A stretch of 64,000 nt of DNA from JBBPZA01 sp963728925 (GTDB taxonomy: Bacteria; Actinomycetota; Thermoleophilia; Solirubrobacterales; Solirubrobacteraceae). Under the pieces are notes generated by a model. It was not told the DNA's origin. It saw nothing but the letters and a program-made list of their open reading frames with translations, and made no database searches. Both the position numbers and the translations under genes were made by a program. The stretch spans positions 434,001-498,000 of the forward strand of contig CAVSMB010000014.1 in assembly GCA_963728925.1 (NCBI GenBank). The letters are read 5' to 3'. Shown here one piece after another: positions 24,511 through 31,763 of this stretch. Position 1 is the stretch's first letter, and every line of letters begins with the position of its first letter.

Positions 24511-25305
24511 TCAGGGCCCGTAGGCGTGGAAGCCGCGGCCGGCCTTGCGGCCCAGGGCGCCCTCGGCGACCAGCTCGCGCAGACGGCCCGGGACGGGCTC
24601 GCCGAGCGTCTCGCCGATGGCCACCGACACGTCGAGGCCGACGAGGTCGAGCAGCGCCAGCGGGCCCATCGGATGCCCGGCGCCGAGCCGCATGCACTCG
24701 TCGACGTCCTCCGGCGCCATCCCGGTCTCCTCCACCAGGCGCACGGCGCCGAACAGGTAGGGGAAGAGCAGCCGGTTGACGACGAAGCCGGGCACGTCGG
24801 GCACCTCGACGGCGGTCTTGCCGAGTGCGTGGCACAGCTCGCGTGCCCGGGCGCGGGTCTCGGGCGACGCGGCGGGCGGGAAGGCCAGCTCCACGAGCGC
24901 CATCCGTGGGACGGATTGAAGACGTGGAGGCCGACGAAGCGGTCGGGCCGGCCGGAGGCGTCCGCGAGCGTCGCCACGGACAGCGAGGAGGTCGTCGTCG
25001 CCAGCACGGCATCCGCGCGCAGCACCTGGCCGAGCTCCGCGAGGTGGCGCGCCTTCGCGTCCGCGTCCTCGACGATCGCCTCGACGACGAACGTCGCGTC
25101 GGCGATCGCCCGCGCGTCGGTCTCCACCCGCACGCGGTCGAGCCGGCCGTCGCACAGCCGTGCCAGCGAGGCGGTGGCGCGCTGCACGGAGGCGTCGCTT
25201 CGCACCAGCATGGCGACGTCGCCGGCCCCCTCCGCCGCGACCGCGACCGCGGCCGAGCCCGCACGCGATGGCGCCTCCCCCGACGATGCCCAGCCGTTCC
25301 TCCAT
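24511..25305 (-). pseudogene. 3-hydroxyacyl-CoA dehydrogenase with two frameshifts
   Basis: Joining frames gives a protein of ~265 residues: N-terminal LGIVGGGAIA nucleotide-binding motif, then (other frame) MLVRSDASVQRA and VVEAIVEDADAK, LATTTSSLSV and the catalytic-His block FVGLHVFNP, then (first frame again) RMALVELAFPP, VPDVPGFVVNRLLFPYL, GAGHPMGPLALLDLVGLD and the C-terminal GRKAGRGFHAY. The frame changes lie near 25252-25260 and 24903-24916. Everything else looks intact, so either decay is very recent or the lesions are sequence errors. The intact gene would oxidise 3-hydroxyacyl-CoA in beta-oxidation, matching the divergent thiolase. TAGCGT lies 11 bases before its ATG. Confidence 0.75.
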
Positions 25306-25348
25306 GGCGGGCCGGGACGCTACCGGGCCGCGCGTCCCAGCGGTTGGC

Positions 25349-25362
25349 TGACTGACCAGTCA
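25349..25362. promoter_or_regulatory. Palindromic operator between divergent beta-oxidation genes
   Basis: TGACTG-AC-CAGTCA is a perfect six-base inverted repeat with a two-base centre. It lies between the hydroxyacyl-CoA dehydrogenase and thiolase starts and overlaps a minus-strand TTGACT resembling a -35. Size and sequence fit TetR-type regulators of fatty-acid genes (from memory). No such regulator is encoded nearby. Confidence 0.5.
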
Positions 25363-25417
25363 ACGGCTCGATAGAGTGGTGGGGAGCAACCTTCCTCCCA
25401 CGCAAAGGGGTCCTGAG

Positions 25418-26590
25418 ATGAGCGCACACGCCGGCCGCGAGGTCGTCATCGTCGAGGCGGCCCGTACGCCGATCGGCCGCGGGCACAAGGAGAAGGGCTA
25501 CTACAAGGACACCCATCCCAACGAGCTGCTCGGCACGGCGTACACACAGGTCATCGAGCGCGCCGGGATCCCGCCCGAGGCGGTCGAGGACGTCATCGCG
25601 GGGTGCGTGCAGCAGTACGGCGAGCAGATGTTCAACGTCGCCCGCAACGCGTGGCTGCAGGCCGGCCTGCCGATGGAGACGCCGGCGACGACGGTCGACC
25701 GCCAGTGCGGATCGGCGCAGCAGGCGGTGAACTTCGGCGCCGGGCAGATCGCCGCGGGCGTCCACGACGTCGTGATCGGCTCGGGCGTGGAGCACATGGG
25801 CCACATCCCCATGGGCGTCGGCTTCAACTGGATTGACCAGGTCGGCGCGCCCTGGCCGCCGGAGCTCATGGAGCGCTACGACCTCGTGCCCCAGGGCATC
25901 AGCGCGGAGATGATCGCCGACAAGTGGGAGGTCCCGCGCTCCGAGCTGGACGAGCTCGCGGTGCGCTCGCACCGGCTCGCGCACCAGGCCACCGAGGAGG
26001 GCCGCTTCGAGCGCGAGATCATCCCGTTCCGGGTCAACGGCGACACCTACGTCACCGACCAGGGGATCCGGCCGCAGACCGATCTCGAGACGCTCTCCCA
26101 GCTCAAGCCGGCCTTCAAGGAGGACGGCAAGATCACCGCCGGCAACTCGTCGCAGATCTCCGACGGTGCCGCCGCGGTGCTGCTCATGTCGGCCGACGCC
26201 GCCAAGGCCCACGGCCTGACGCCGCGCGCCCGCGTGCTCGACCAGACGACCGTCGGCGTGGACCCGGTGATCATGCTCACCGGCCCGATCCCGGCGACGC
26301 GCAAGCTGCTCGAGCGCAACGCGATGACGATCGGCGACATCGATCTCGTCGAGATCAACGAGGCCTTCGCGCCCGTGCTCGCCGCCTGGCGCCGCGAGCT
26401 CGAGCCCGACATGGACCGGGTCAACGTCAACGGTGGGGCGATGGCCCTCGGGCACCCGCTCGGCTCCACCGGCGCCCGCCTCCTGACCACCCTCCTGCAC
26501 GAGCTCGAGCGCTCGGACAAGGAGGTCGGGCTCGTCACGATGTGCTGCGGCGGAGGCCTCGGCACCGGCACGTTGATCCAACGCGTCTGA
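25418..26590 (+). CDS. Acetyl-CoA acetyltransferase (thiolase)
   Basis: 390 residues. The acyl-accepting Cys is in DRQCGSAQQAV (~97); the catalytic His is in GGAMALGHPLGSTGAR (~346) and the second Cys in MCCGGGLGTG (~376). The loop domain and NEAFAPV motif are normal. It cleaves 3-ketoacyl-CoA in fatty-acid oxidation or condenses two acetyl-CoA. The ATG has AAAGGGG upstream and a TAGAGT hexamer at 25371-25376, giving a leader of ~35 bases. A PRC-barrel gene follows three bases after the stop. Confidence 0.95.
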   Translation: MSAHAGREVVIVEAARTPIGRGHKEKGYYKDTHPNELLGTAYTQVIERAGIPPEAVEDVIAGCVQQYGEQMFNVARNAWLQAGLPMETPATTVDRQCGSAQQAVNFGAGQIAAGVHDVVIGSGVEHMGHIPMGVGFNWIDQVGAPWPPELMERYDLVPQGISAEMIADKWEVPRSELDELAVRSHRLAHQATEEGRFEREIIPFRVNGDTYVTDQGIRPQTDLETLSQLKPAFKEDGKITAGNSSQISDGAAAVLLMSADAAKAHGLTPRARVLDQTTVGVDPVIMLTGPIPATRKLLERNAMTIGDIDLVEINEAFAPVLAAWRRELEPDMDRVNVNGGAMALGHPLGSTGARLLTTLLHELERSDKEVGLVTMCCGGGLGTGTLIQRV

Positions 26591-26593
26591 GGC

Positions 26594-26941
26594 ATGAGCG
26601 CCGACGAGCCCGCGTCCTACCTGACCCTCGAGGCGGGCACCGAGGTGCTGTCCGCCGACGGGCGGCGGATCGGGACCGTGCGACACGTCCTGGCCGACGA
26701 GGAGAAGGACATCTTCGATGGCCTGGTAGTCGACACGGAGACGGGGCCGCGCTTCGCCGACGCGCCCCACGTCGCCGACATCCGCGCCGGCGCGGTGACG
26801 CTGTCGCTCACCGCCGCGAAGGCGGCCTCGCTGCCCGAGCCGAGCGCCAACCCGCCCGCGCTCGACTCGGGCGACGACCTGGACAGCGGCCTGTACCACC
26901 GCCTCCGGCGCGCGTGGGACCTCATCTCCGGCAACTATTAA
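26594..26941 (+). CDS. PRC-barrel domain protein
   Basis: 115 residues. Residues ~10-75 form a PRC barrel: LEAGTEVLSADGRRIGTVRHVLADEEKDIFDGLVVDTETG, the strand pattern shared by RimM and photosynthetic reaction-centre H subunits. The C-terminus is acidic, then helical with aromatic residues (YHRLRRAWDLISGNY). No enzymatic residues are expected. It is very probably cotranscribed with the thiolase. A large imperfect palindrome begins directly after its stop codon. Confidence 0.8.
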   Translation: MSADEPASYLTLEAGTEVLSADGRRIGTVRHVLADEEKDIFDGLVVDTETGPRFADAPHVADIRAGAVTLSLTAAKAASLPEPSANPPALDSGDDLDSGLYHRLRRAWDLISGNY

Positions 26942-27010
26942 CGAGCGAGCCTCATACCGCCCAGCGGTGGGCGCCGTCGTCGGTGGCGGGCTCTGTATGA
27001 GCCTCGCTCG
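26942..27010. repeat. 69-base imperfect palindrome with internal hairpin
   Basis: Arms CGAGCGAGCCTCATAC (26942-26957) and GTATGAGCCTCGCTCG (26995-27010) pair over 16 bases with one mismatch. A second hairpin, CGCCCA-gcgg-TGGGCG, lies inside (26958-26973). It could terminate the thiolase operon or mark the edge of the adjacent mobile-like element. There is no T run. Confidence 0.6.
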
Positions 27011-27061
27011 GGCTCGTGGGCTCCGGCGTCGTGGTGGCCACGGCTAGCCTCCGACCAGAGT

Positions 27062-27117
27062 GCAGGCTGTGGGCCTGCTGTAGAGCGCGATTGCGCTGCG
27101 AGCCTTGTTGTTCAAGG
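27062..27117 (+). other. Three consecutive small hairpins upstream of the 533-aa gene
   Basis: GCAGGC-tgtgg-GCCTGC (27062-27078), AGCGC-gatt-GCGCT (27084-27097) and CCTTG-ttgtt-CAAGG (27103-27117) follow one another within 56 bases. They end just before the ribosome-binding site of the large gene. They may be a structured leader, a guide-like RNA or recombination sites. No T tract follows, so a simple terminator is unlikely. Confidence 0.45.
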
Positions 27118-27139
27118 GCGCTGAGGAGGCCGTATCGCC

Positions 27140-28741
27140 GTGGCCACGATCTCAAGCCTACTGCGCGACCACGTGACGCTGCGGGTGCGCTCCGTGGATC
27201 GGATCTTCCTGGCCGGTTACGTGCCGCGGCTTCAGTGCGGCGGGCAGCTGGTGCGGTTTTTGCTTGACCGCGTCGGCGGGAATATCCCGTCGCCGGCGAT
27301 CCTGGGCCGGATCGGCCGCGGCTATGTCGAGGCGGTCGATCGCTTCGCGCTCGATCACGAGGTTCCGGTCGTGCGGTTCGCGAAGGGCGAGTGCAAGGAG
27401 GACGTCGCGCGGTCGTATCTGCAGCGTGCCGAGCGCGAGGGCCGCTGCGGCGTGGCGCTGATCGGCGTCGCACAGGAGAAGGCCTATGCGTGGCGCGGCT
27501 GGCGCGACGGCGGCTCAGACGAGCATCCGCACTTCGAGTTCGGCCGCCAGGCGATCTACGTCAATCACTACTACTTCTACATCTATGACCGCGAGTGGGG
27601 GCCGGCGTTCATCAAGACCAATGCCTATGCGCCCTACCCGATCTGGATCTACCTCAACGGTCACGAGTGGGCCAAGCGCCAGGCCGCCCAGGCCGGGATC
27701 GAGTTCCGGGCGCTCGACAACGGCTTCGCCGCCTGCGGCGACGCCCGCGCGCTGGCGGCGATCTGCGGCTCGCTGGCCCACGTCGACGTCGAGGCGTTCT
27801 TCTCGCGCTGGATCGCGGTGCTGCCGTCACCGTTTACCGCCGCCGAGCGCGCACGCTACGGCTATCGCCTGTCGATCCGCCAACTGGAGCTGTCGGACAC
27901 CCGCGTCTTCGATCGCCCGGCCGCCGGCCGCGCGTGGTTTGAGCGCACGATCGCCGACCAGCTGGACCTCGGGCGTCCCGACCGCGTGCAGATCGTCTTC
28001 GGGCGAAAGGTCTCGCGCGCGACCCCCGGTGTCTTCCAGACCAAGGTAATCACGCGCGGCGTCGCGCCGGTGATCCAGGCCCACTACAAGCACTCCAAGG
28101 TCAAGCAGTACTTCAAGGACGGCCGCGCGCTGCGGACCGAGACGACCGTCAACGACCCCTACGACTTCGCCGTCAAGCGCACCCTGTCCGCCGACACCTG
28201 GCAGGCGCTGCTGACCCTCGGCCACGACATCAACACACGGCTGATGACCACCCAACTGCAGGCGTGCCAATGCGCGCCCGACCCGGCCGCGCTGCAGGCG
28301 GTCGTGCTGCCGTCCGTCCACGACGGCCTACCCGCCCCCGGCCTCAGGTTCGGCGACCCACGCGTGATGGCGCTGCTGGCCTGCCTGTGCCACTGGGGCC
28401 ACCTCTTCAACGGGCTGACGAACCGCAGCCTGCGCGAGCTCGTCGCCGGCCTGATCCCCGGCTACACCGCGCGCCAGGCCACCTACGACCTGCGCCGCCT
28501 GCGCAGGAAGGGCCTCATCCACCGCGTCCCACGCTCCCAGCGCTACGAGCTCACCGACCACGGCCGGATGATCGCCGTCTTGTTCACCAAGACCCACACG
28601 CGGATCGTCAACCCCACGCTCGCCGAGCTCGACCCCCGCCTCCCCGACCCGATCGCCCGCACCACAGCCCTCGGCAGGCCCTGGCGCCAGTTCCAGCACG
28701 CGCTCGACGACCGCATCAAACAGGCCGCTATCGCGGCCTGA
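27140..28741 (+). CDS. 533-residue protein of unknown function from a probable mobile element
   Basis: GTG start with GAGGAGG ten bases upstream. The protein begins LLRDHVTLRVRSVDRIFLAGYVP. Its most striking block is VNHYYFYIYDREWGPAFIK, then YLNGHEWAKRQ and ALDNGFAACG. The middle carries LDLGRPDRVQIVFGRKV and VKQYFKDGRALRTETTVND. The last ~110 residues look like a winged helix (LRELVAGLIPGY...TYDLRRLRRKGLIHRVPRSQRYELTDHGR). From memory, similar proteins occur scattered and in several copies in actinobacteria and acidobacteria, annotated only as hypothetical. No DDE triad, HUH motif or serine/tyrosine-recombinase signature is recognisable. Codon use is slightly richer in A/T at third positions (GAT, TAT) than the neighbours. 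Confidence 0.6.
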   Translation: MATISSLLRDHVTLRVRSVDRIFLAGYVPRLQCGGQLVRFLLDRVGGNIPSPAILGRIGRGYVEAVDRFALDHEVPVVRFAKGECKEDVARSYLQRAEREGRCGVALIGVAQEKAYAWRGWRDGGSDEHPHFEFGRQAIYVNHYYFYIYDREWGPAFIKTNAYAPYPIWIYLNGHEWAKRQAAQAGIEFRALDNGFAACGDARALAAICGSLAHVDVEAFFSRWIAVLPSPFTAAERARYGYRLSIRQLELSDTRVFDRPAAGRAWFERTIADQLDLGRPDRVQIVFGRKVSRATPGVFQTKVITRGVAPVIQAHYKHSKVKQYFKDGRALRTETTVNDPYDFAVKRTLSADTWQALLTLGHDINTRLMTTQLQACQCAPDPAALQAVVLPSVHDGLPAPGLRFGDPRVMALLACLCHWGHLFNGLTNRSLRELVAGLIPGYTARQATYDLRRLRRKGLIHRVPRSQRYELTDHGRMIAVLFTKTHTRIVNPTLAELDPRLPDPIARTTALGRPWRQFQHALDDRIKQAAIAA

Positions 28742-29141
28742 AAACATGACCCGCCCGTGAACCTTCCAACCACCAAGCGGAGCTAGGCGTCTCCACCACC
28801 GCGCGCGCCGCGAGGCAGGTCCGCACCTGCCACGGGCCGACGTCGCGGTCCACCCGCACGACGCGCCCGTCGGCGTCGAGCCAGTGGAGGTCGAGCGCGA
28901 AGCGCATCCCGACGGTGTGGATCGAGCGCGTCCGCGGCAGCGCCAGCGCGATCGGCGCTGCCGGCCGGTGCAGGAGGGCGAGGCCGAGCAGCCGCGAGAG
29001 CGGCCCGCGGGCAACGCGAGCCGCTGCGAAGACCGAGGGCTCGGCGGAGAGCGAGCCGATCGCGGCCGGGCGGTCGGCAGGGGAGAGCGCCACCACCAGG
29101 TCGGCTCGCGGCAGTCGCTCCAGGCGCCGCGGAAGGGACAT
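28728..29141 (-). pseudogene. DUF192 protein truncated at its 3' end by the adjacent element
   Basis: 137 codons from the ATG at 29141. The DUF192 core is present: RTRSIHTVGMRFALDLHWLDADGRVVRV and the WQVRTCLAARAVVE segment. After that the family normally ends within ~20 residues in a short Gly-rich strand. Here it instead continues TPSSAWWLEGSRAGHVFRPR, which reads through the presumed element end and overlaps the 3' end of the 533-aa gene by 14 bases. The intact family is a small beta-barrel of unknown role. Whether the shortened protein still folds is unclear. Confidence 0.6.
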
Positions 29142-29198
29142 GCCCCTCCGAGGGCGTCGCGGGCGGCGTCTCGCCCCCTCCACTATCCTCGCGCGTCC

Positions 29199-29603
29199 GT
29201 GACGTCCCCCCGTCTGCTGGTGCTCGTGCTCGCGCTTCTCGCCGCGGCAGTCGGCGCGTGCGGCCAGGAGTCCGAGGAGGACAAGGCGAAGTCCACGGTC
29301 GAGGACTACCTCAAGGCGGTGACCGACGGCGACGGCGGCGCCGCCTGCGAGCTCGTCAGCGCCCGGACCAAGAAGCGCATCGAGCGCGGCGGCCGGTCGT
29401 GCGCCACGACGATCTCGAGCCTGGACAGCGGGAGCGGGAAGGCCGTCCTGGCGCAGTTCAAGAAGGCGAAGGTGGAAAACGTGAAGGTCAACGGCGACAC
29501 TGCGACCGCCAGCATCAGGGTCGCCGGCCTCAGCCAGCCGGCGAAGCTCCGCAAGCAGGGCGGCGACTGGAAGCTGGACTCCGGCGCCGTCAACAGCGGG
29601 TAG
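29199..29603 (+). CDS. Small lipoprotein, NTF2-like
   Basis: 134 residues. A signal peptide (LLVLVLALLAAAVGAC) ends in the lipobox V-G-A-C, so the mature protein is lipid-anchored at Cys. The rest has the helix-then-sheet order of DUF4878/NTF2-like lipoproteins: KSTVEDYLKAVTDGDGGAACELVS...KKAKVENVKVNGDTATASIRV...LRKQGGDWKLDSG. No catalytic residues are evident. GTG at 29199 has TATCCT nine bases upstream. It is divergent from the DUF192 gene. Confidence 0.82.
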   Translation: MTSPRLLVLVLALLAAAVGACGQESEEDKAKSTVEDYLKAVTDGDGGAACELVSARTKKRIERGGRSCATTISSLDSGSGKAVLAQFKKAKVENVKVNGDTATASIRVAGLSQPAKLRKQGGDWKLDSGAVNSG

Positions 29604-29644
29604 CCGGCCGGGCGGCGAGGCGGGTCACGGCCACCTTGGCCGAC

Positions 29645-29851
29645 TCAGGGATACACGCGCATGCCGGTGTCGCGGTCGACCACCTCGATCGCGGCCGAGG
29701 GGCACGCCTCGGCGGCGGCGAGGACGAGGTCGGGAGGGCCGTCGGCCACGACGACCGCGACATCCTCGATGACGAACACGTCGGGTGCGACGATGGCACA
29801 GTCACCGTGGGCGGCGCACGCCGCCTCGTCGATCACCGGGAGATAGCTCAT
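29645..29851 (-). CDS. [3Fe-4S]/[4Fe-4S] single-cluster ferredoxin
   Basis: 68 residues. Cluster ligands fit Cys12-x5-Cys18...Cys50-Pro (CAAHGDC; EACPSAAIEV), the spacing of actinobacterial P450-type ferredoxins, which usually bind a 3Fe-4S cluster because the second Cys of CxxC is missing (here Ala/His). The ATG overlaps the stop of the FAD reductase upstream, its natural electron donor. No P450 lies in the window, so the acceptor may be the membrane part of this operon. Confidence 0.9.
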   Translation of the reverse strand: MSYLPVIDEAACAAHGDCAIVAPDVFVIEDVAVVVADGPPDLVLAAAEACPSAAIEVVDRDTGMRVYP

Positions 29852-31080
29852 GCTGCGCTCCTTGCCGTGAGAGTGGGTGGACCGGCGGCGGCCAGCCGGC
29901 GTCGCAGCTCGGCGAGTGCCCGGGGGCGCCCGACGAGCAGCCCGCCGACGAGCCTGCCGTCGCGGAGGAAGTCGGCGGCGAGGTCGCGGGCGTCGGGATC
30001 GCCTCGCACGACGACGCGGTCAGCCAGCGCAGGGCGCCCGACGCACTGGAGGCGGACGCCGTACTGGTCGCTCCAGAAGCTCGAGGGCATCGGCGCACGG
30101 GGCGCCCGGCCGAGCATCCCCAGCGCGGCGTCGGCGCCCTGTCGCCCCGCGGACTCCCAGTGGTCACCCCCGACGTGCCGCTGCAGGACGGGGTCGTAGG
30201 CCCGCGCCACGTCGCCTGCCGCCCACACGTGGGGCAGCGGCGAGGCGGCGCCCGCCTCGCCGACGGGGACGCCGTCGGCAGGCAGGCCGGCGCTGCGTAG
30301 CCACGAGGTGTCCGGAGCGACGCCGACAGCACCGAGGGCCGCGTCGCACGCAACCCGTGCGCCGCCGGCGAGGACGAGCTCCTCCACGCGCCCCGCGCCG
30401 CGAACCGCGGTGACCGGCGCGCCCAGGCGCACGTCGACGCCCTCCTCGCGGTGCATCCGGGCGAGCAGGCCACCGACGCGCTCGCCGAGCATGCGCACGA
30501 GCGGCAGCGGATCGGCCTCGATGAGCGTGACTGCGGCGCCGAGCCGGCGTGCGGTCGCGGCGACCTCGAGGCCGACGAACCCGGCGCCGACCACCGCGAG
30601 CCGCGCGCCGCTCGCGAGCGCGTCGCGCAGCGCAAGCGCGTCGTCGACGGTGCGCAGCTCGTGAACGCCGGGCCGCAGCGGCGGTGCAGCGGCGCCGGCC
30701 GGGGCCTCGCACAGCGCTCCGAGCCGCCGCGGGCGCGCGCCGGTGGCGATGAGCAGCTCGTCGTAGCGCAGGCGTTCGCCGCCCGCGAGGACCAGCTCGC
30801 GCCAGCCGGGATCGAGACCTGCCGCCCGCTCTCCGAGCGCCAGCTCGACGCCGTGCTCGGCGTGCCATCCGTGCGGCCGCAGCGCGAGCTGCGCCGGGAC
30901 GACGTCGCCCGCGAGCAGGCCCTTGGAGAGCGGCGGCCGGTCGTAGGGCGCGTGCCGCTCGGCGCACACCATGCGGACGCGGCTGTCGTAGCCCCTGGCC
31001 CGCAGCGTCTCGCAGCAGCGCTGGGCCGCCAGGCCGCCGCCGGCGATGAGCACGCCGTGCCCGCCTACCGGCGGCGTCAT
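29848..31080 (-). CDS. FAD-dependent ferredoxin reductase
   Basis: 410 residues of the pyridine-nucleotide disulfide-oxidoreductase class I fold. FAD motif GVLIAGGGLAAQRCCETLR at the N-terminus, YDRPPLSKGLL, ATGARPR, a second Rossmann motif VVGAGFVGLEVAATARRLG for NAD(P)H, and HVWAAGDVA for the flavin ribityl. The C-terminal 'QYGVRLQCVGRP' block is typical of rubredoxin/ferredoxin reductases such as those feeding oxygenases. It is coupled to the ferredoxin gene (ATGA) and lies downstream of the membrane redox genes in the same operon. Confidence 0.9.
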   Translation of the reverse strand: MTPPVGGHGVLIAGGGLAAQRCCETLRARGYDSRVRMVCAERHAPYDRPPLSKGLLAGDVVPAQLALRPHGWHAEHGVELALGERAAGLDPGWRELVLAGGERLRYDELLIATGARPRRLGALCEAPAGAAAPPLRPGVHELRTVDDALALRDALASGARLAVVGAGFVGLEVAATARRLGAAVTLIEADPLPLVRMLGERVGGLLARMHREEGVDVRLGAPVTAVRGAGRVEELVLAGGARVACDAALGAVGVAPDTSWLRSAGLPADGVPVGEAGAASPLPHVWAAGDVARAYDPVLQRHVGGDHWESAGRQGADAALGMLGRAPRAPMPSSFWSDQYGVRLQCVGRPALADRVVVRGDPDARDLAADFLRDGRLVGGLLVGRPRALAELRRRLAAAGPPTLTARSAA

Positions 31081-31763
31081 CGCCCGACCTCCTCGAACGC
31101 CGCCCGGCCCGTCGGCCGCGAGGGCGGTCGGCGTCGCGCGCCGGGCGCCGCCGGCCGGAGGGGGACGGGCCGCACCGGGCCGTCGCGCTGATCGCCCGGG
31201 TGCCGCGGGTCCCGCCGCGCCGGCCGCCGCTGCTGCCCGATGCGCAGGAGGAACAGCGCGGCGATCGGGACGGCGGTCGCGACGAGCGCCGTGCGCAGCC
31301 AGGGCGTCCCGGCGTCGGTACCCGCGCCGAGGACGTGGACGACGGCGAGGACGTAGACGAGCACGGTCGCGCGGTGGGCCGTGCGCCACAGGCGCGGGCC
31401 GATGCGCCGGCGCGTGTAGAAGGACAGCCCGAGCAGCGCCGCGAGGTAGGCGGCGATGATTCCGAGCCCCGTGAACAAGGGCCGGTAGCCCATCGCGAAG
31501 GGGACGAGGACGCCCTTGACGCCGGGGTGCAGCCAGCGGTCGCCGAGCAGGGTCGCGCCGTGGACGGCGATGGCGACGAGCCCGGCGATGGCCGTCTGCT
31601 CGTGCAGCGCCATCATGCTCCGCTTGAGGCCGGGCCGGCGAAGCCGCTTGCCGGCCATCGCGAGGCCGAGAACGACGGAGACCGTGACGAGCCCGAGCGC
31701 GAGCAGCCCCGAGGCGCGCGAGGCGAGCCACCAGCCGTAGTGCAGGGGGTTGGGGCCCGTCAC
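31077..31763 (-). CDS. Ferric-reductase-like heme membrane protein (MsrQ/FRE type)
   Basis: 228 residues with about five or six membrane helices. Helix His residues in MMALHEQTAIAGLVAIAVHGATLL and WRTAHRATVLVYVLAVVHVLG are spaced as the heme-b ligands of the ferric-reductase-like transmembrane domain. The C-terminal ~50 residues are Arg/Pro-rich and cytoplasmic, without FAD or NADPH domains, so electrons must come from another protein, plausibly the ferredoxin pair encoded next. GTG start overlaps the ApbE stop. It would move electrons across the membrane. Confidence 0.82.
   Translation of the reverse strand: MTGPNPLHYGWWLASRASGLLALGLVTVSVVLGLAMAGKRLRRPGLKRSMMALHEQTAIAGLVAIAVHGATLLGDRWLHPGVKGVLVPFAMGYRPLFTGLGIIAAYLAALLGLSFYTRRRIGPRLWRTAHRATVLVYVLAVVHVLGAGTDAGTPWLRTALVATAVPIAALFLLRIGQQRRPARRDPRHPGDQRDGPVRPVPLRPAAPGARRRPPSRPTGRAAFEEVGR

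Larger units (their letters stand above)
27031..28800 (+). mobile_element. Candidate unclassified mobile element
   Basis: Related sequences stand in inverted orientation at the two ends: GTGGTGGCCACGGCTAGCC (from 27031, plus strand) and GTGGTGGAGACGCCTAGC (ending 28799, minus strand). They match at about 18 of 22 positions with one gap. Between them are three hairpins and one large gene that belongs to no transposase family I know. The right end cuts into a DUF192 gene, whose C-terminus is replaced by element-derived codons. No target-site duplication was found, and part of the right repeat is also plausible DUF192 coding sequence, so the ends are provisional. Confidence 0.4.

Noticed and set aside
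27140..28741. 533-aa protein as a standard IS transposase
   Set aside because: No DDE/DEDD spacing, HUH motif or recombinase signature could be recognised; kept as unclassified.
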